Source: Kudoa neothunni
Lineage: Eukaryota; Cnidaria
DNA: 64,000 nucleotides
Assembly (NCBI GenBank): GCA_964304625.1
Contig: OZ199838.1
Coordinates: 11,842,001-11,906,000, forward strand
Reading direction: 5' to 3'
The notes beneath the pieces are model-generated. The model was not told the DNA's origin and ran no database searches. It saw only the letters and a program-made list of their open reading frames with translations. Shown in pieces: positions 48,937-62,217 of the stretch; position 1 is the stretch's first letter, and every line of letters begins with the position of its first letter. A program made the translations under genes and the position numbers.

Positions 48937-51900
48937 TCACATGTTTTGATTAGAATCCTTTTTGTTAGACGTGGGAGGCTGTCTTCCCGGGACAGAAGAT
49001 TTTGTGGCGGAATAACTAACGAGAGGAGTAGTTCTACCAGTGGGACTATATGGGGTTTGATGGCAGGTAGCCGTGTAGACATGAGATTGTGGAGAATGTT
49101 GAGGTGAGACAGCAGCAGAGATAGTAGGGGTGTATGACAAATTCCCAGCAGTAGATCTGGCCGGCGAATAAGAAACAAGGTTATGACCTGGAGATTTGAC
49201 GCTGGTGGGCGAATAAGCCATGGCTGTAGACAAAGGGGTGTACTTAGAATTGATGCCCGAACGACTTTGTTGATCACCATATAAATTGCCTGGGCTATAT
49301 ACGTAAGATGGTGACATATGCAACGAACTTTTAATGTGAGCAGGTGATTCGGCACCACGATACGACATTGAGCCAGTAGGCATTCCATAGCTAAGAGGGC
49401 CGGCATTAGGTGATGTTGGAGTTTGTCTGGCTGGTGACAAATCCGAACTGCGAAGTGATCTAAGTTGTGAGGCCGACATACCTGAGCTTAAAGGAGAATG
49501 AGTCGGGCCACTTGACATGCCAGCGGGCGATCCAGTATATAAGCTGCTGACCGAATGCTGAGATGAGTTGGGACTTGGTACAAAGTTTTGATAGCCCGAG
49601 AAATTAGTCGAATAGTTTGATCCAACACTACTTCCACCACCCGAATATGGTGAAGTGGGTGACTGAGAAGCTAAGTTCGAGGACTGGTGCAGTTTGCCAG
49701 AGAACATACTGTTAGGGCTGGCGGAGTAGTTCAGAAGTGAGGAGCCTGGCGACATTCTACTGTATTGAGATGAGGAGTAACCGGTGGCCGGACTTGCTGA
49801 GATATCAGACATAGGAGAGAACTTGGAGACAGGTGTATTTGATCCCACAGCAGACATAAAATGGGCGCCAATCATACCAGGATTCATATAACTAGGTGCG
49901 TTCCTGTTGAATGGAGTTGTACCTTGTGGAGAGTGAATGGAAGGAGTGTGCATTGAACCCATAATAAGACCCGAGCTCAAACCAGACAAAGCAGAAAATC
50001 CACCAGAATCGACCTTGGTAGTAGGAATTTCGGTGGCATTTCTGCACATTTCAGGGTCGAGCATCAACGAAAAACAAGCTGTTCCAATAGGAGCAATTTT
50101 TCCTAACATCACATTTTCAGATACACCATTCAAGTAGTCCACCTCGGAATGGAAGGAGGCATCAATTAAAACATCGACAGCCTCCTCAAAAGAACATCGC
50201 ATCAACGCGCCCACTTCCTGTTTATTGATACCATGTCTATTGATTGGCATGAGGTATCCTTTGGAGGTCATAATATCGCACATCAACGCCAAATGTCTGT
50301 AATTCACGTAAGATCCATCAAAAGAGATCACATGTTTAAGTTCTCGTTCAAGAACTTTACGTGTAGCTTCGATTCCAAGAACAGAAAAGATTTCACAGAT
50401 ATCATTGGAGGAGGTGCGACGGGGGTCGACATCAGGATCGCGTAATACATGTTCCAAACCATTACCATCAGTTTCAAGGATCCATTCTGAGATAGCCTCA
50501 ATCTCCCCGGATTGATTGATAATAATTTTTTTCTTATGGAGTTCGCTGGTGGGTTTATGCATGTAGACTTTTTTGATAGATGAGATACCTTGCAGAGGCA
50601 TGTCATGAAGAATGTGTCCTTCGATCAACCGTAAAAATAATTCACTATCAACATTTTTAGAGATTGCCTCTCTTCTATCACCATTAATACCACCCCCGAT
50701 GGCACCAAAATTATCCTCGACATCGTCTTCATCATCCTCATCTTCTTGATTTTTATCATTTCGATTGATAACACGTATTTGGATGACCAACGATTCAGAG
50801 TTATCATCACTATAGATAACGGAGATATCTTTTCCAAAGTGTCTAGAAATTCGTTCAGCGATACACTCAAGTGAGAGACGTTTGTCGATAGTTTTCTTTC
50901 GATCAAGTTCAATTCTAAGCACCCAAGGGGACACTGAAGAAACATCAAAATCGGGCATGCTTATGAAATCGTCAACAAAATGTTTATCTTGTACCAACGT
51001 GGTATTGTATATGTCAGGGTCATAATGAATTGAGGAGTATAACGTGATATCGTAAAGTTTGGTGTGTTCCAATCGACATAAAACATCTTTTGCACGTTCT
51101 ACATCGACTGCAGCCTGACCTTTCAAAAAAATAGTTAATGAAGGGGTTTTAGCAACCTTGGCCACATTCAGGATTTCCATTAAACGAGGAACACCAAGAG
51201 TGACATTTTTCGCAGAAACACCAGCATAATGGAAAGTGTTAAGTGTCATTTGAGTGGCAGGTTCACCAAGCGACTGAGCTGCAAGAGCTCCTACCATCTC
51301 TCCAGGATTTACTTGAGCAAAGTTGAATCTCGATTCGACCTCACCGATAACATACTCAAAAGCTTCTCGGTTGAGTTTATTTTCCATTTGAAGTTGTCTG
51401 CAGCACAGCATACTGCGAATGTAACAAGAGAACAACATGATCGAATTGAGTTGGGCTTCTCTACTAATTAAATCATCCCCTTTGATAACCGTTAATCGAT
51501 TTATCAAACTTTTAACTTCAGTGATAATAACTTGGGGATGTAGATCGGAGGGTTTTCTAAAATCGACACCAAAAGTTTTTTGTGCATTCCATATGATACG
51601 TTTGATGTTGGCAGGTAGTGCAACTCTTGTCTCACCAAATGGGAACAACTTTCTAAGAAAATCTCTGTCGTGTTGCAACTGCTCAAATTCATCTTCAATT
51701 TCTTGTATCAATTGACTATTTGTCATTATATCAATAACAATATCTTCATCGTAATGCTTTCTAAGTTTCTTCTCGTCCAAGATGTCGAAATGGAAACCTT
51801 TATAAAATTTAGCATCACTCTGTTTGATTGTGTTGAGGAATTGGAATTCGATAAACTCGCCGGACATGCCATCTTCACCATAACAAAACTGGACCATATA

Positions 51901-54900
51901 ACGATTGGAGTTTCTCACAGTGCCATCATAATGAACCATAACACTTTCCATAGCTTTTACCAAACGACGTTGAATGTAACCTGTTTCTGATGTTTTCACT
52001 GCAGTATCAATGACACCTTCTCTACCTCCCATGGCATGGAAGAAAAATTCGGATGGTGTCAATCCACTCAAATAAGAATTCTCAACAAATCCACGACTCT
52101 CCGGGCCGTAATCATCTTTGATGAAATGAGGTAGAGTTCGATGTCTGAAACCGAATGGAATTCGTTTTCCTTCAACATTTTGCTGACCAACCACAGCAAT
52201 CACTTGAGATATGTTGATTTTTGAACCTTTGGAGCCAGCAACAACCATAATTTTAAAGTTGTTGGAATCGTTGAGAGATCTTTGAGCGTAACTACCAGTC
52301 TTGTCACGACAGCTATTAAGAATACGATTGACTTCATTCTCGAATGTTTGTCTGAGTGAATTTCCGGGAGTGGGTTTCAATTCGTTGTAATGAGCCTTTT
52401 TAATAACTTGCATCACCTCATCTTTGGCTTCGAGTATGTTTTGTTGGATTTGTTGATAGGTATCAGAATCGGCAATACAATCACCAATACCAATACTATG
52501 ACACTCGGTCATTAACCAATTGTTTGTTAATCGTTGAACCCGGCTGAAAAAAGCTTTTGTCACATCAGGGCCTAATTCAATAGCAATGATATGGATAAGT
52601 GAACCAGACGACGTGCCCATGGTCTTTTTACATAAAACTCCACTCAAATGGACACCATTTTCAATGAGAACACGAGTGTCACCAGGTGACAGCCATTTGA
52701 GAATAGGATCTGAATCCTCGCTGTCCGGATGAGCGCTGTGGGTGCTAGTGAGATTTACCGAAGGAGGAACAATCAACGAAAAAAGTTGTTTGCCAGTCCA
52801 TAAAGGTTTAGGTTTGAGAATAGCGGGATTAGGAATTTTACCATCCCAATTGTCTATCCACATGAGCAAGTTCATCAACTCAGACATCTCAATGAAAACG
52901 TCCCGACGAGTCATTTTGTAGATAGCAGTGAGAGCATCCTGTACGATTCCCATACACGGCCTGTTGGCTTGGGGCGTTATGACCATTTTGGGAACCATTG
53001 CCAACTCTTGCAGTTCAGCTTTAGCCTCCAATGACTGTGGTACGTGCATATTCATTTCATCACCATCGAAATCTGCATTATAAGGCGTTGTCACACTGAG
53101 ATTGAGTCTGAAAGTCGACCACGGCAACACTTTCACACGGTGGCCCATCATGGACATTTTGTGAAGACTTGGTTGTCGATTGAATATTACAATATCATTA
53201 TCGACCAAATGTCGTTCAACTTTACAACCAAATTGCAATTTTATATCGGAAAGATTGTTCAGAAAGCGCAAATCAATACGATCACCATTTTCTCTGACAA
53301 TATATTTGGCGCCGGGATACTGAAGTGGGCCCCTTGCCACAAACATTTGCAATCGTTCAATATTCAATGGTGTCACCAGCTCGGGCACTGTCAAATTCAT
53401 AGCTATAGATTTTGGTGTACCAACTTGATCGATGTCAAGATTGGGGTCAGGGGTGATAACGGTACGGGCGGAAAAATCCACTCGTTTACCCATCAGATTG
53501 CCCCGAATTCTACCCTCTTTTCCCTTGATACGTTGTTTGATAGCTTTGAGGGGTCGACCAGATTTTTGGATGGCTCTCGGAAGACCCGGATTTTCGTTGT
53601 CAAATAATGTAGCCACATGATATTGCAGCATTTTCCAATCTTCCATCAGAATGTGAGCTGCTGCTCCGTTGGTTTCATTGGTTTTGAGCTGGTTATTGGT
53701 ACGAACAATGTCAGCCAGTTTATGGGTGAGATCATCTTGGCTTCTCATAGTGCCAGTAGAAATGATAACTGGTCTCACACAGATAGGTGGGACAGGAAGC
53801 ACACTTATGATTAACCATTCCGGACGCCCCTAAACGTACCAAATTAACATATATTTTGATTCCATTAAAAGATTAGGATTAATGAAATTTAAAAAATACT
53901 TAATGGCACAGCAAATAAATCAATAAAATAGAAACTATGAAATAAATGAATATATAAATAGTGCGGTTTCTATGGTGAAATTGCAGACATAGAATAAAGG
54001 TACATGCCCATCATGGGTATCACTTAAAATAACTAAAATTTTCCTGAGGAAATAAGTATACTTAATCTTCTAAAACGAGCATTGTAATTAACTTTAATAG
54101 ATTTGGATTCTGATTTAGCAGCTAAATAAAAGTCAGCTCTTCCACCAATGAGCGATTAAATGACATTACTCCTAACTGAATTCTATGTCTTAGCCCTAGT
54201 ATTCCTCTTCCGCACCTATAAGGATATTCACATTGACCCTACACATTTAATCATAATACCGTTAAGGCGTGTTTAGCTAGTATTTTATAAGAAAACAGCT
54301 ATTGTTAATGATCATAATATTCGAGTCGGATTAGACAAACATACCAATCTCAATAAGTTAAACGCTTAAGCCAGCTATAAACAGAAGTTGTTATTATCTA
54401 AAATGGTGATTACACGAAGGTCGTATATTCATTAATTTATTCAAATTTCTCCGCAACAATAACCACCGTTATTTTTTACCCTAGCATCCACATCTATACA
54501 ATGAATGCACAATTTATATTTAGAATCTGATACGGTTAATTATTTAGGACTCTTAAAGGAGTAACAGAAGGGTCAAAAACAATAAACTATTTTTAAAACT
54601 ATACATAATGGATTAAATTTGTATGGGCAAATAAACATTCCAATAATAAATACAATGCAGCCTGCCACTGCAGCTCCAAAACATGTTAACTGTTACCATA
54701 ACATTATCAACAATGGAAGAATTATATGTTTATGACTGTTTCGAAAAAACTCCATCACAGTAATTAGTCAATAGTTCACAAGATCATTATACGTAGTATT
54801 CATAGTTAATATTAAATGATACGACGTTTGGTCATTTTATGAATATAAAATCTTCAAAAAATTCTTAAAATGAATTAAGAAAATACTACTCGACGTCACA

Positions 54901-57397
54901 TAATTAATCGACAGTAGGTCATTACTCCGGTTGATTCGTTTAATTTTAATTCTCGTTAAACGAAAATTGGGTAAACATAAAAGAAGACATACACAAATTT
55001 CGAAGCTTAAAATAATTAAATATTACTCCAGCATGCATTTCAAGGGAGTAAAAACAGCTTTCACAAAACATCAAAAATATTCATAATTGTCAAGTAAGTA
55101 AAATTTTAAATTTCCGAAATTCCTTGGGACTAAAAGTAGAGAAAAAGCTGGGAAAGTTACCAATTGATTTTGTCAAAAAATCGTTATAATTTCTGTGAAA
55201 TATTAATCCAAACGAGCGAACTATTTAGGTAAAAAATTTGCTCGATCGAATCTAGGATGGTTCCGAGGTCGTAAAAGTAAATCACACCTAGAAAGAATAT
55301 GAAATACTTATAGCCTGCAGACACTCGAAAAGACAGAACCAATGAATGGTTCACTCGACTTACAAAGTCAAGAAAACTTCACTCTAACTTAACACAGCAA
55401 ATAATTAAGGTGAGGTCGCCTAATTTTATAAGCAAAGCCAAGAAAAATATTAATTCTCTGAATACATTATCTTCTTCAGGTGAAACTATGCTTAACACTT
55501 AACTACTACTAAAATACATCGAAGCAAGCGAAAATTTGACAAGCCGAATAAAATATAATGTAAAACAGGAGATTCAAACAACGAAAATAAACACAAGTCA
55601 ACGAAAACCTGTCAAAATAAGGCATCTTAGCTATACATAAAGTATTAAAATTCACCAATGTTCATAAGAATCGTGTGACAATAAATTGATTAAAGTAGAG
55701 AGTTTCTTGAGATATTTATCCAAAGATAATCAGTTCAATCAAAATGGAAATAAATTATAAAGTTTAAAAAAATTGGCAGCTTCTTACTTCTACGAGTGAC
55801 TTAATAAATACACCATTTTAAATATATTCATGTGTAAAACAAACAGAATTTGGGAGCAATCAAGCTTTAAAAAATAAACAAAGAAAAAAATATTCTCACT
55901 ATAAAACCATTCGTTGTATTTAACTCAATTTTTGTAGGTTGAGATATAATACAAACAAACATTGGAAAATTCATTTCACTTGGATAATCTCAAAAACACA
56001 TTTATATTAAAAAAGTAATCCTATCATCTGTATGGATTCAAAAAAGGACTATAAAAAGTTATATTCGCGCGCCGGTTAATTACCAATTATTTAATATCTA
56101 CTATATAATTTTCGTTCGTATTCATATTTAGCTCTTCTTCGGGTGTTAAAAATCCGTTATGAAACAAACGCCTTAACATACCAAGCATTGAAATAACTTC
56201 TTAACGCAACTTCTCATCCAATTGAGAGTAACTGTATAGAAATATGGTAATGAAAAAAACTATGAGCACGCCTCACACATAGTATAATTTAATTGTGATT
56301 TTATGGATAAAAAATGTATTCACACTTAGATACATAGATTTTTAGATACTTTGATGACTACTAATTACACCTACATCTTACTGTGCCAACAGTTTCAATG
56401 AAGACATTATTAATTAATGATGAGCTGAAATTGTTACATGTTTAGGGTCGATTCCTAGAAATCGACAATCATCGTCTGATATAAACCGAAGTATTTCCAT
56501 CGCACGTTCCGGAGTGAGAATTGTTTTTTTGTCGGCATTATCGGTACCGCTGATAGCTGCCTCCTTAGCTTTTTTACTATTTTCAGGTTCAATAAAAAAT
56601 TCCAGTCCCACTCTTTTAATTTTTGGTTGATATCTACCACATCCACTTGCACTCTTCAAAATCAACCAATAACACAATCAACAACTGACACACGCAAGTA
56701 ACAATATTACAGTCATGGTTTCATCATTTTCGTCTCCATCGTAGTCTTGTAGTGTTGCACAACATCGTTTATTCTTACACAAATCATACACCGCATTAAA
56801 AACCGCTGCTGGATTTTTGGTTTTACGATTGAGAGAAACCAGTGTGGGATGATTCTACAACACACACACAAAAATCACCTCAGTCATCAGTCGACCGATT
56901 AAACTACTTTATCAACCAACAGCTTTGAACAGTAGAAACACACACATCGGAGGAGTTTGGCCAAGGTTGCCATGTAGTTGATATGATAGACCGGCCTGGC
57001 CAATTCGATATGACCAAAATGACCAGGACAGGTCGAGAGTGTACCACCACATGTCAAACATTTCATATTTTTTTCGCTCGGTCCCTGCCTAGGATCGAGC
57101 AACCCATTCACTTTTGGATGACCCCCCTCCATCGTCTCAGGATAAATGATACCACCTTCTGTGGTGGACATTGCCTTCTAAACACAACATATTTAGCTTA
57201 ATCAATGTGGGAATAGATTAACAAGTTTAAAGCGCCCGGTTAAAGTTTAACATCACCAACTGTTATGATACAACCAAACTCAATATTCTACCAGCAATAC
57301 AATTATATATGAAACTAACAATGGTTTCTGGGCTTAGAATCCCAAAGTGAATTCTTTTTATCTTCCTTAATGGCGCATCAACCTCCGGTTTGTTCAT
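48937..57397 (-). CDS. POLR2A: RNA polymerase II largest subunit RPB1 with degenerate CTD
   Basis: Five exons (57397-57320, 57177-56908, 56854-56711, 56653-56438, 53829-48937) give 1866 codons. The start [19 protein letters not shown] is chosen because it restores the conserved [13 protein letters not shown] upstream of MSTTEGGI. Seen in order: zinc motif [17 protein letters not shown], second zinc region [12 protein letters not shown], active site NADFDGDEM (near residue 490), bridge-helix region [19 protein letters not shown], and trigger loop [17 protein letters not shown] (near 1100). From about residue 1508 the C-terminal domain is rich in S, P, Y and T but has no tandem YSPTSPS repeats, and it ends NKKDSNQNM. 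Role: catalytic subunit of Pol II in the nucleus. One intron of 2608 bp contrasts with the tiny introns elsewhere. Confident for identity. Confidence 0.97.
53830..56437 (-). other. unusually long 2.6-kb intron of RPB1
   Basis: Bounded by CAT|GTAACA and TTTAG|GGGCGTCC, it joins GIDPKH to [15 protein letters not shown] without loss of conserved residues, so it is a single intron. It is about fifty times longer than most introns in the window. No gene, transposon end or structured RNA could be recognised in it on either strand. Confidence 0.85.
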
Positions 57398-57473
57398 TAT
57401 CAGTTGGTTGATGTTGGAGGCGATGTGTCGCGTGATACTACTTTGACTTGTTGCGCGCGCATATATTCGAGTT

Positions 57474-57479
57474 TTTATT
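57474..57479 (-). promoter_or_regulatory. AATAAA polyadenylation signal of NTMT1
   Basis: AATAAA lies 36 bases past the NTMT1 stop codon and about 77 bases before the RPB1 start codon, in a 118-bp intergenic space. Confidence 0.5.
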
Positions 57480-57515
57480 TAAGCATTAAATATAACATAA
57501 TTCGACACAAACAGT

Positions 57516-58500
57516 TCAAATTGAAATGGCTGCAAATATTTTCACCGGTAATAGTGAATGTGTGAAGCCGGTCTGAGTTTCACATTTGACTATGTGTAAA
57601 CGCGCATGCGCAAATATCGCTTTCAAACGGGGTTTTGTTCTTGAAACAGACGTATCCTCGGTGTGTATTGTTGCATCATTATCTGAAGATACATTGTCTT
57701 TGATTACAATAACACCTTTGGGTTTGAGTGAATCCCGACATCTCAGTAGAAATGAAATGAGTTCCTCTAGATAAGATATTTATATTAACTTTAAAATAGT
57801 TGAATAAGTGGATTTTAATCTTTGAATTCAGAGATTAAAATACCCAGATAGATGTGAATATTAATTACCATCAGTCAGATAACCGATCACCCATTGTATC
57901 CAGATAAGGTCGTATGTATTGGGTTGGGGGTTAAAATCTTGCAAACGTGAACAGAAAACTTGATTTATTCGTTTTGGATTCTATGTTGTTTTTAATGAGT
58001 CCAAGTCAAATTTTCAAATAATAGTTACAATATCTGATTGGGCTTGGTCGAGAAATTTCTGGGTTAAATCAACCAAATCCACTTTTTGAAATCGCCTCAA
58101 TAAAACCTTTTGAGATACTCTTCCAATCCCACAACCACAATCTAAAGATTTATATTGATGTTTTGGTGGTATTTGAGACTATTAACACATTGATTTTAAG
58201 CTACCCAGTGCTAGGTTAAAATTAATTAGAAACTTTGATCCCTATATATTTCGTGTGAAAATTTTCATTCAGTTCATTTTCGATTAATACATACAATCAC
58301 TCTTTCCAGAAACGCATTTGATTGTTTAACATCGGCAGCACAAAGATAACCAAATCCTCCCATCATTCCATCAATTGTAGGCTCTGTTGACTAGGTTATC
58401 GAAAAATGAAATTCGATTAATAATAGAGACATATTTAGGTGGGTACTTCGTAAAAGTCAACAACTTTCTCATGAGAAATGTGCTCCACATTCTCATTCAT
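57516..58500 (-). CDS. NTMT1: protein N-terminal Xaa-Pro-Lys methyltransferase
   Basis: Five exons (58500-58447, 58390-58301, 58178-58029, 57980-57869, 57766-57516) join in frame to 218 codons, near the human length of 223. Diagnostic stretches: TIDGMMGGFG, the SAM-binding LDCGCGIGRVSQKVL, VDLVDLTQKFL, DLIWIQWVIGYLTD, and PKGVIVIKDNVSSDN ending LLPVKIFAAISI. Known role: methylates the alpha-amino group of proteins starting (M)XPK, for example RCC1, in the nucleus. No open frame of 60 codons flags it because its exons are short. Its stop is 118 bp from the RPB1 start on the same strand. Confidence 0.92.
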
Positions 58501-59027
58501 TTTGTGTAAGAGCGTGCGCAAAAATAACCCTCTATTTAATCTGTGTCACGCTTAACCAAACAAACGTCGTTTTATATTTTATTAAATATATGTGATTTTT
58601 TAACATTATCTAGATGAGATATATAATTTAGTGGTATCTTTTTGACTAAAACATTGCATTGCTATAAAATAATCCTGCCATATAATTTGTGCACATGAGG
58701 TCATTGGGGTCCATAAGTTTTTTATATTTTTAGTCCCCTCATAAATTTATATATCGGCTTATTGTATGGTTAATCAAAGTGATTATTTTTAAAAATACCA
58801 GGGAAGGTAAGGATTTCTAAAATTTTTGATACACTCATTTCAAGTTTATTTCAAAATCAATTTTGATGTAATAGACAGTGTGAGGTTTAACTACTTCCTA
58901 GAAAATGTTCTGAATTATAATGTGTAATTGTTTAATTATATTATCGTTAAGTAAATCAATGTGTATTCCGATTCATGAAAAAATTTCTTTCGCGGTTTTT
59001 AAAGCCCTCTAACCTCAGTTTGTAACA
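58501..59027. other. intergenic upstream of NTMT1
   Basis: AT-rich; the putative promoter of NTMT1, and of RPB1 if they are co-transcribed. Nothing else recognised. Confidence 0.5.
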
Positions 59028-60790
59028 CAGTAGTTAACCGATTTTCGGTAACATCAGACTTTCTTCCCTTAAAATATTATTTTAATATTTTAAACCATGA
59101 TTTTATTTGATTTAGTTTTGTTTTGTTTGTAGATTTTAATAATAATTTACAAAAATTTAAAAATTTGAACACTGGAAAGTGATTTTTTCCTATTATTAGC
59201 GCTTAACCGATTTTCCGTAACTTTTTAGCTATAGGCGGATTTAGTGGTGTGCCTTTTTTTACATTGATGCCTGGAAAAGTTAAAAATGGGAAATAATAAA
59301 ACTAAAATATAAATTTATTGATTTTTTAAAAGTATACTAAACAGGAGTGCAAAAATTTTACTTTTCGTAAATTTAAGCTCCCTGCTATTTCTACTCTAGA
59401 TCTCATTTTGATTGGGAAGCAAGATGTAGTTTTATCTTATAAACTGGCTTGCCTTCTTCAGAGGGAAAAAATTTGAAACACTGTTCTAATCACAACATCG
59501 ATACTTTAGTATATTACTGGGTGAATTACTTGAGAGAAAAGAAATTGAATTATCTGCTCATGATATCATGCATGAAAGAAACCAATTGACAAAAGAATTG
59601 AACCTAAGCGTAGTAATGACCTATGATTAATTTCTTGGTTTTAAATCACGATGGAATTTAAAAATTTCACTACCCATGGTGATGCTGTTTGTGTTGACTA
59701 AAGTTTTGTAGAAAATTGGTAATCTAAATTGAATGACTAAATCAAAGGTAACAACGATTATTGTATCTATAACCTTGACGAAACTGCACTATTTTACTAA
59801 CAATATAGAGGTTCATTATTTTTAATACTATGTTTTGTCGAGAGAAAAAAATATAAAAAATAGTTTCTGTTTTGCGGTATGCATCTATGTCTGGAAGTTG
59901 CATTGAATCTCTTGTGATTAGAAACCACAAAAACCACGTTGAAAAAAAATGCTACAACATTTATAGTAAATACAAATCAAACAGTAAAGAATGGATGACT
60001 AGGGAAACATTTAACAAATATCTTTCTAATTTTGACAATGTATTCAAAACGAAGTACAAGAAAGTTTACTACTTTTTAATAATGCCACTTGCCACGCCGA
60101 AATTCATTTGTCCAATACCTCTCTTATATTCCTTACAAAAAATTCAACTAGCATTTTGCGACTAATAGACCATGGAATCATTTTCTCATTCAAACCAAAT
60201 TACAAAAATAATTTAATAGAAAGTCACATTGCTGCAGTTAGCAATGATATAAATACATCCCTCCCAAGATTCGCTTAAAACATTGTTCCTAATTAAAAAA
60301 TCGTGGGACGGTGTTTCAAAGGATATTGTATTCAATTGTTTCAGAAAATATGGGTTTCCTGAAGCCAATGAATGCGAGCGTTCATCAAATATTAACTTTA
60401 GCAATAAAGAATTCTCGGCTGGAAATTCCGAGATTATTCAAGAGGAAGTCGTTATGCCTATATCAAAACACTTTTACGAGCTTACTCCTTTGATCGTTGA
60501 ATCTGCTAACTTTGAAACTGAAGATGAACGAATGGTAGAATTTATATCGTCAAAAGATTCATTTAAATGTTTAAACATGCAGAAGAAATATACGACGGAG
60601 AGGAATTGATTATCTGGACGAAATAATGAGTTAACATCATAAAATTACGACATACACATTTAAAAATATAATTACAAATAACATATTGTTTCAATAAAAG
60701 TAGATCATTGTATAAATGAAATTAATTTCTTTAAAATAGATTTTTTATTTGTGCGCACGAGGGAAGTTACGGAAAATCGGTTACCTACTG
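59028..60790 (+). mobile_element. Tigger/pogo transposon, degraded, with terminal repeats
   Basis: Ends CAGTAGTTAACCGATTTTC and, reverse-complemented, CAGTAGGTAACCGATTTTC are inverted repeats. A third copy of the TAACCGATTTTCCGTAAC motif sits inside at about 59209. Coding fragments run in Tigger order: YNLDETALFY (near 59765), WMTRETFNKYLSNFDNVFK (59994-60050), FNNATCHAE (Asn in place of the usual second catalytic Asp), STSILRLIDHGIIFSFK and SWDGVSKDIVFNCFRKYGF (60301-60357). Multiple stops and shifts; inactive. Confidence 0.85.
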
Positions 60791-60931
60791 TATAAAGGGT
60801 TTTATTTGAAATTATCATAATTAATTCCACAACATGATTAACATAATGTTGATTTTACTGATTTGTAAAGTATAAGATGTAGACGTGATTATTTCGACCA
60901 CTTATTTTTTAGGAAATTTTAATATTGTATT

Positions 60932-60959
60932 TATCTATCTATCTATCTATCTATCTATC
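60932..60959. repeat. ATCT tetranucleotide microsatellite
   Basis: About seven perfect TATC/ATCT units in a row. Confidence 0.95.
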
Positions 60960-61176
60960 AATAATAATTCAAATCGTCTAATTGATTTGTTATTTTTTTG
61001 CTTTTAAATTGTAAATTATTATTTAAAAATTTTATTAAGTTAATATGGGTTCGTTCTTTTTAGTAATTTCAATTATTAAATGCGATAAAAATTCGTCAAT
61101 TTATTTCACGAATTTTAATTATCAGTTTATATTTTAACTTTTTCCATTTAATTTTTTCTCCGAGGTAACTCTCTGT

Positions 61177-61385
61177 CACAACTTGTCAGGTTGTGGAGTT
61201 CTCACTCATTTAGGGGCGCGCCATCAATGCTTTAGGCACCACAACGAGTAACTTCTTATTCCTTGGTATTACTTCTCTGTGATGATGTGAGTGTGTAATC
61301 TACACAGCATCCTCGACTCGAGATGGCCATCATCCAAAATCTTATCGCTTGAAAGAATCCCGCTCTGAGACTTGCAAAACTATTG
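61177..61385 (-). mobile_element. diverged second copy of the SINE 3' region
   Basis: Aligns with the tail half of the SINE at 28221-28694 in the same orientation. Shared blocks are AGGTTGTGGA, GCTTTAGGCACC, a GTCTCAGGGCGACC-like stretch and CTTGCAAAACTATT-like sequence. The tRNA-related head is not recognisable. It is clearly older than the copy at 28 kb. Confidence 0.68.
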
Positions 61386-62217
61386 ATTTCCCAATACAGG
61401 CTTCTCGATCGGTGATCCGATACTCATACCTTGAGCCAACGAAAAATTTGTACGGCCGAGCATATTTCGTACGTAATGCGCAGATTCTACGTAATTGCAA
61501 TCTCTCGAAAATATCACATGTGTGATTTGTACGCAATCAAAACTAAAATAAATTATTAAAATAAAATCTTTAGTTGGTCTAAAATAACAAACTATACATT
61601 ATTTATTTATGGAAGGATAACCAAATTATCAAATATTTTGAAATGGATAGAATTCTTAACAACTATATTATATATTTTTTATTATAACAAAAAATAAGTA
61701 AGAATTAAATTGTAATTAGCTTCTAAATTAAGTATTTTAGTATTTAATGTTGATCTACTTTCGATTTTTATATCTCAAATAAAAATCAGGTTTCATTAAA
61801 AAATTATATAACCTAAAACTAAACATTAAAGATGGAGTCATATATTTATTTCTCTTTAAATTTCGTAATTTATAATTAAAACAAAAAACACCAATTTCAA
61901 AATATGTGCTTGCGCATCAATTCCACATAGAAAATTCCGGCAAAAATATTAAATACCTCATCAATTTATAAATTATGATTTATGCATATCTTTACATATA
62001 AAGAGATTTAATTTGACTCAGTGATTTTCCAAAAAATACAAGAAAAAAGTCAAAACATTTAATTTATAATCAATTTATTTAATTTAATTTACATTAGTTT
62101 TATCATGGAAGTATATTGTTTTTTTGTATAATTTAAATTGAAATATTCTACTTGCCTTAAATAAAACATTTTTATAATTTCATATTTGAGAGGAAATGCC
62201 GAGTTGTTCTAATAAAT
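61386..62217. other. intergenic, nothing recognised
   Basis: A short minus-strand frame (61536-61342) overlaps the SINE fragment and has no known motif. The rest is AT-rich. Confidence 0.5.

Noticed and set aside
48897-49406. 169-codon minus-strand frame ending near RPB1
   Set aside because: It overlaps the RPB1 C-terminal coding sequence in another frame; its composition (runs of L and H) is what a shifted S/P/Y-rich region gives.
49937-53814. Several plus-strand open frames of 60-187 codons
   Set aside because: All are antisense shadows of the long RPB1 exon, with no motifs of their own.
57586-57774. 62-codon plus-strand frame upstream of RPB1
   Set aside because: It is antisense to the last exon of NTMT1.
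60932-60959. ATCT repeat as a regulatory element
   Set aside because: A plain microsatellite with no nearby gene.
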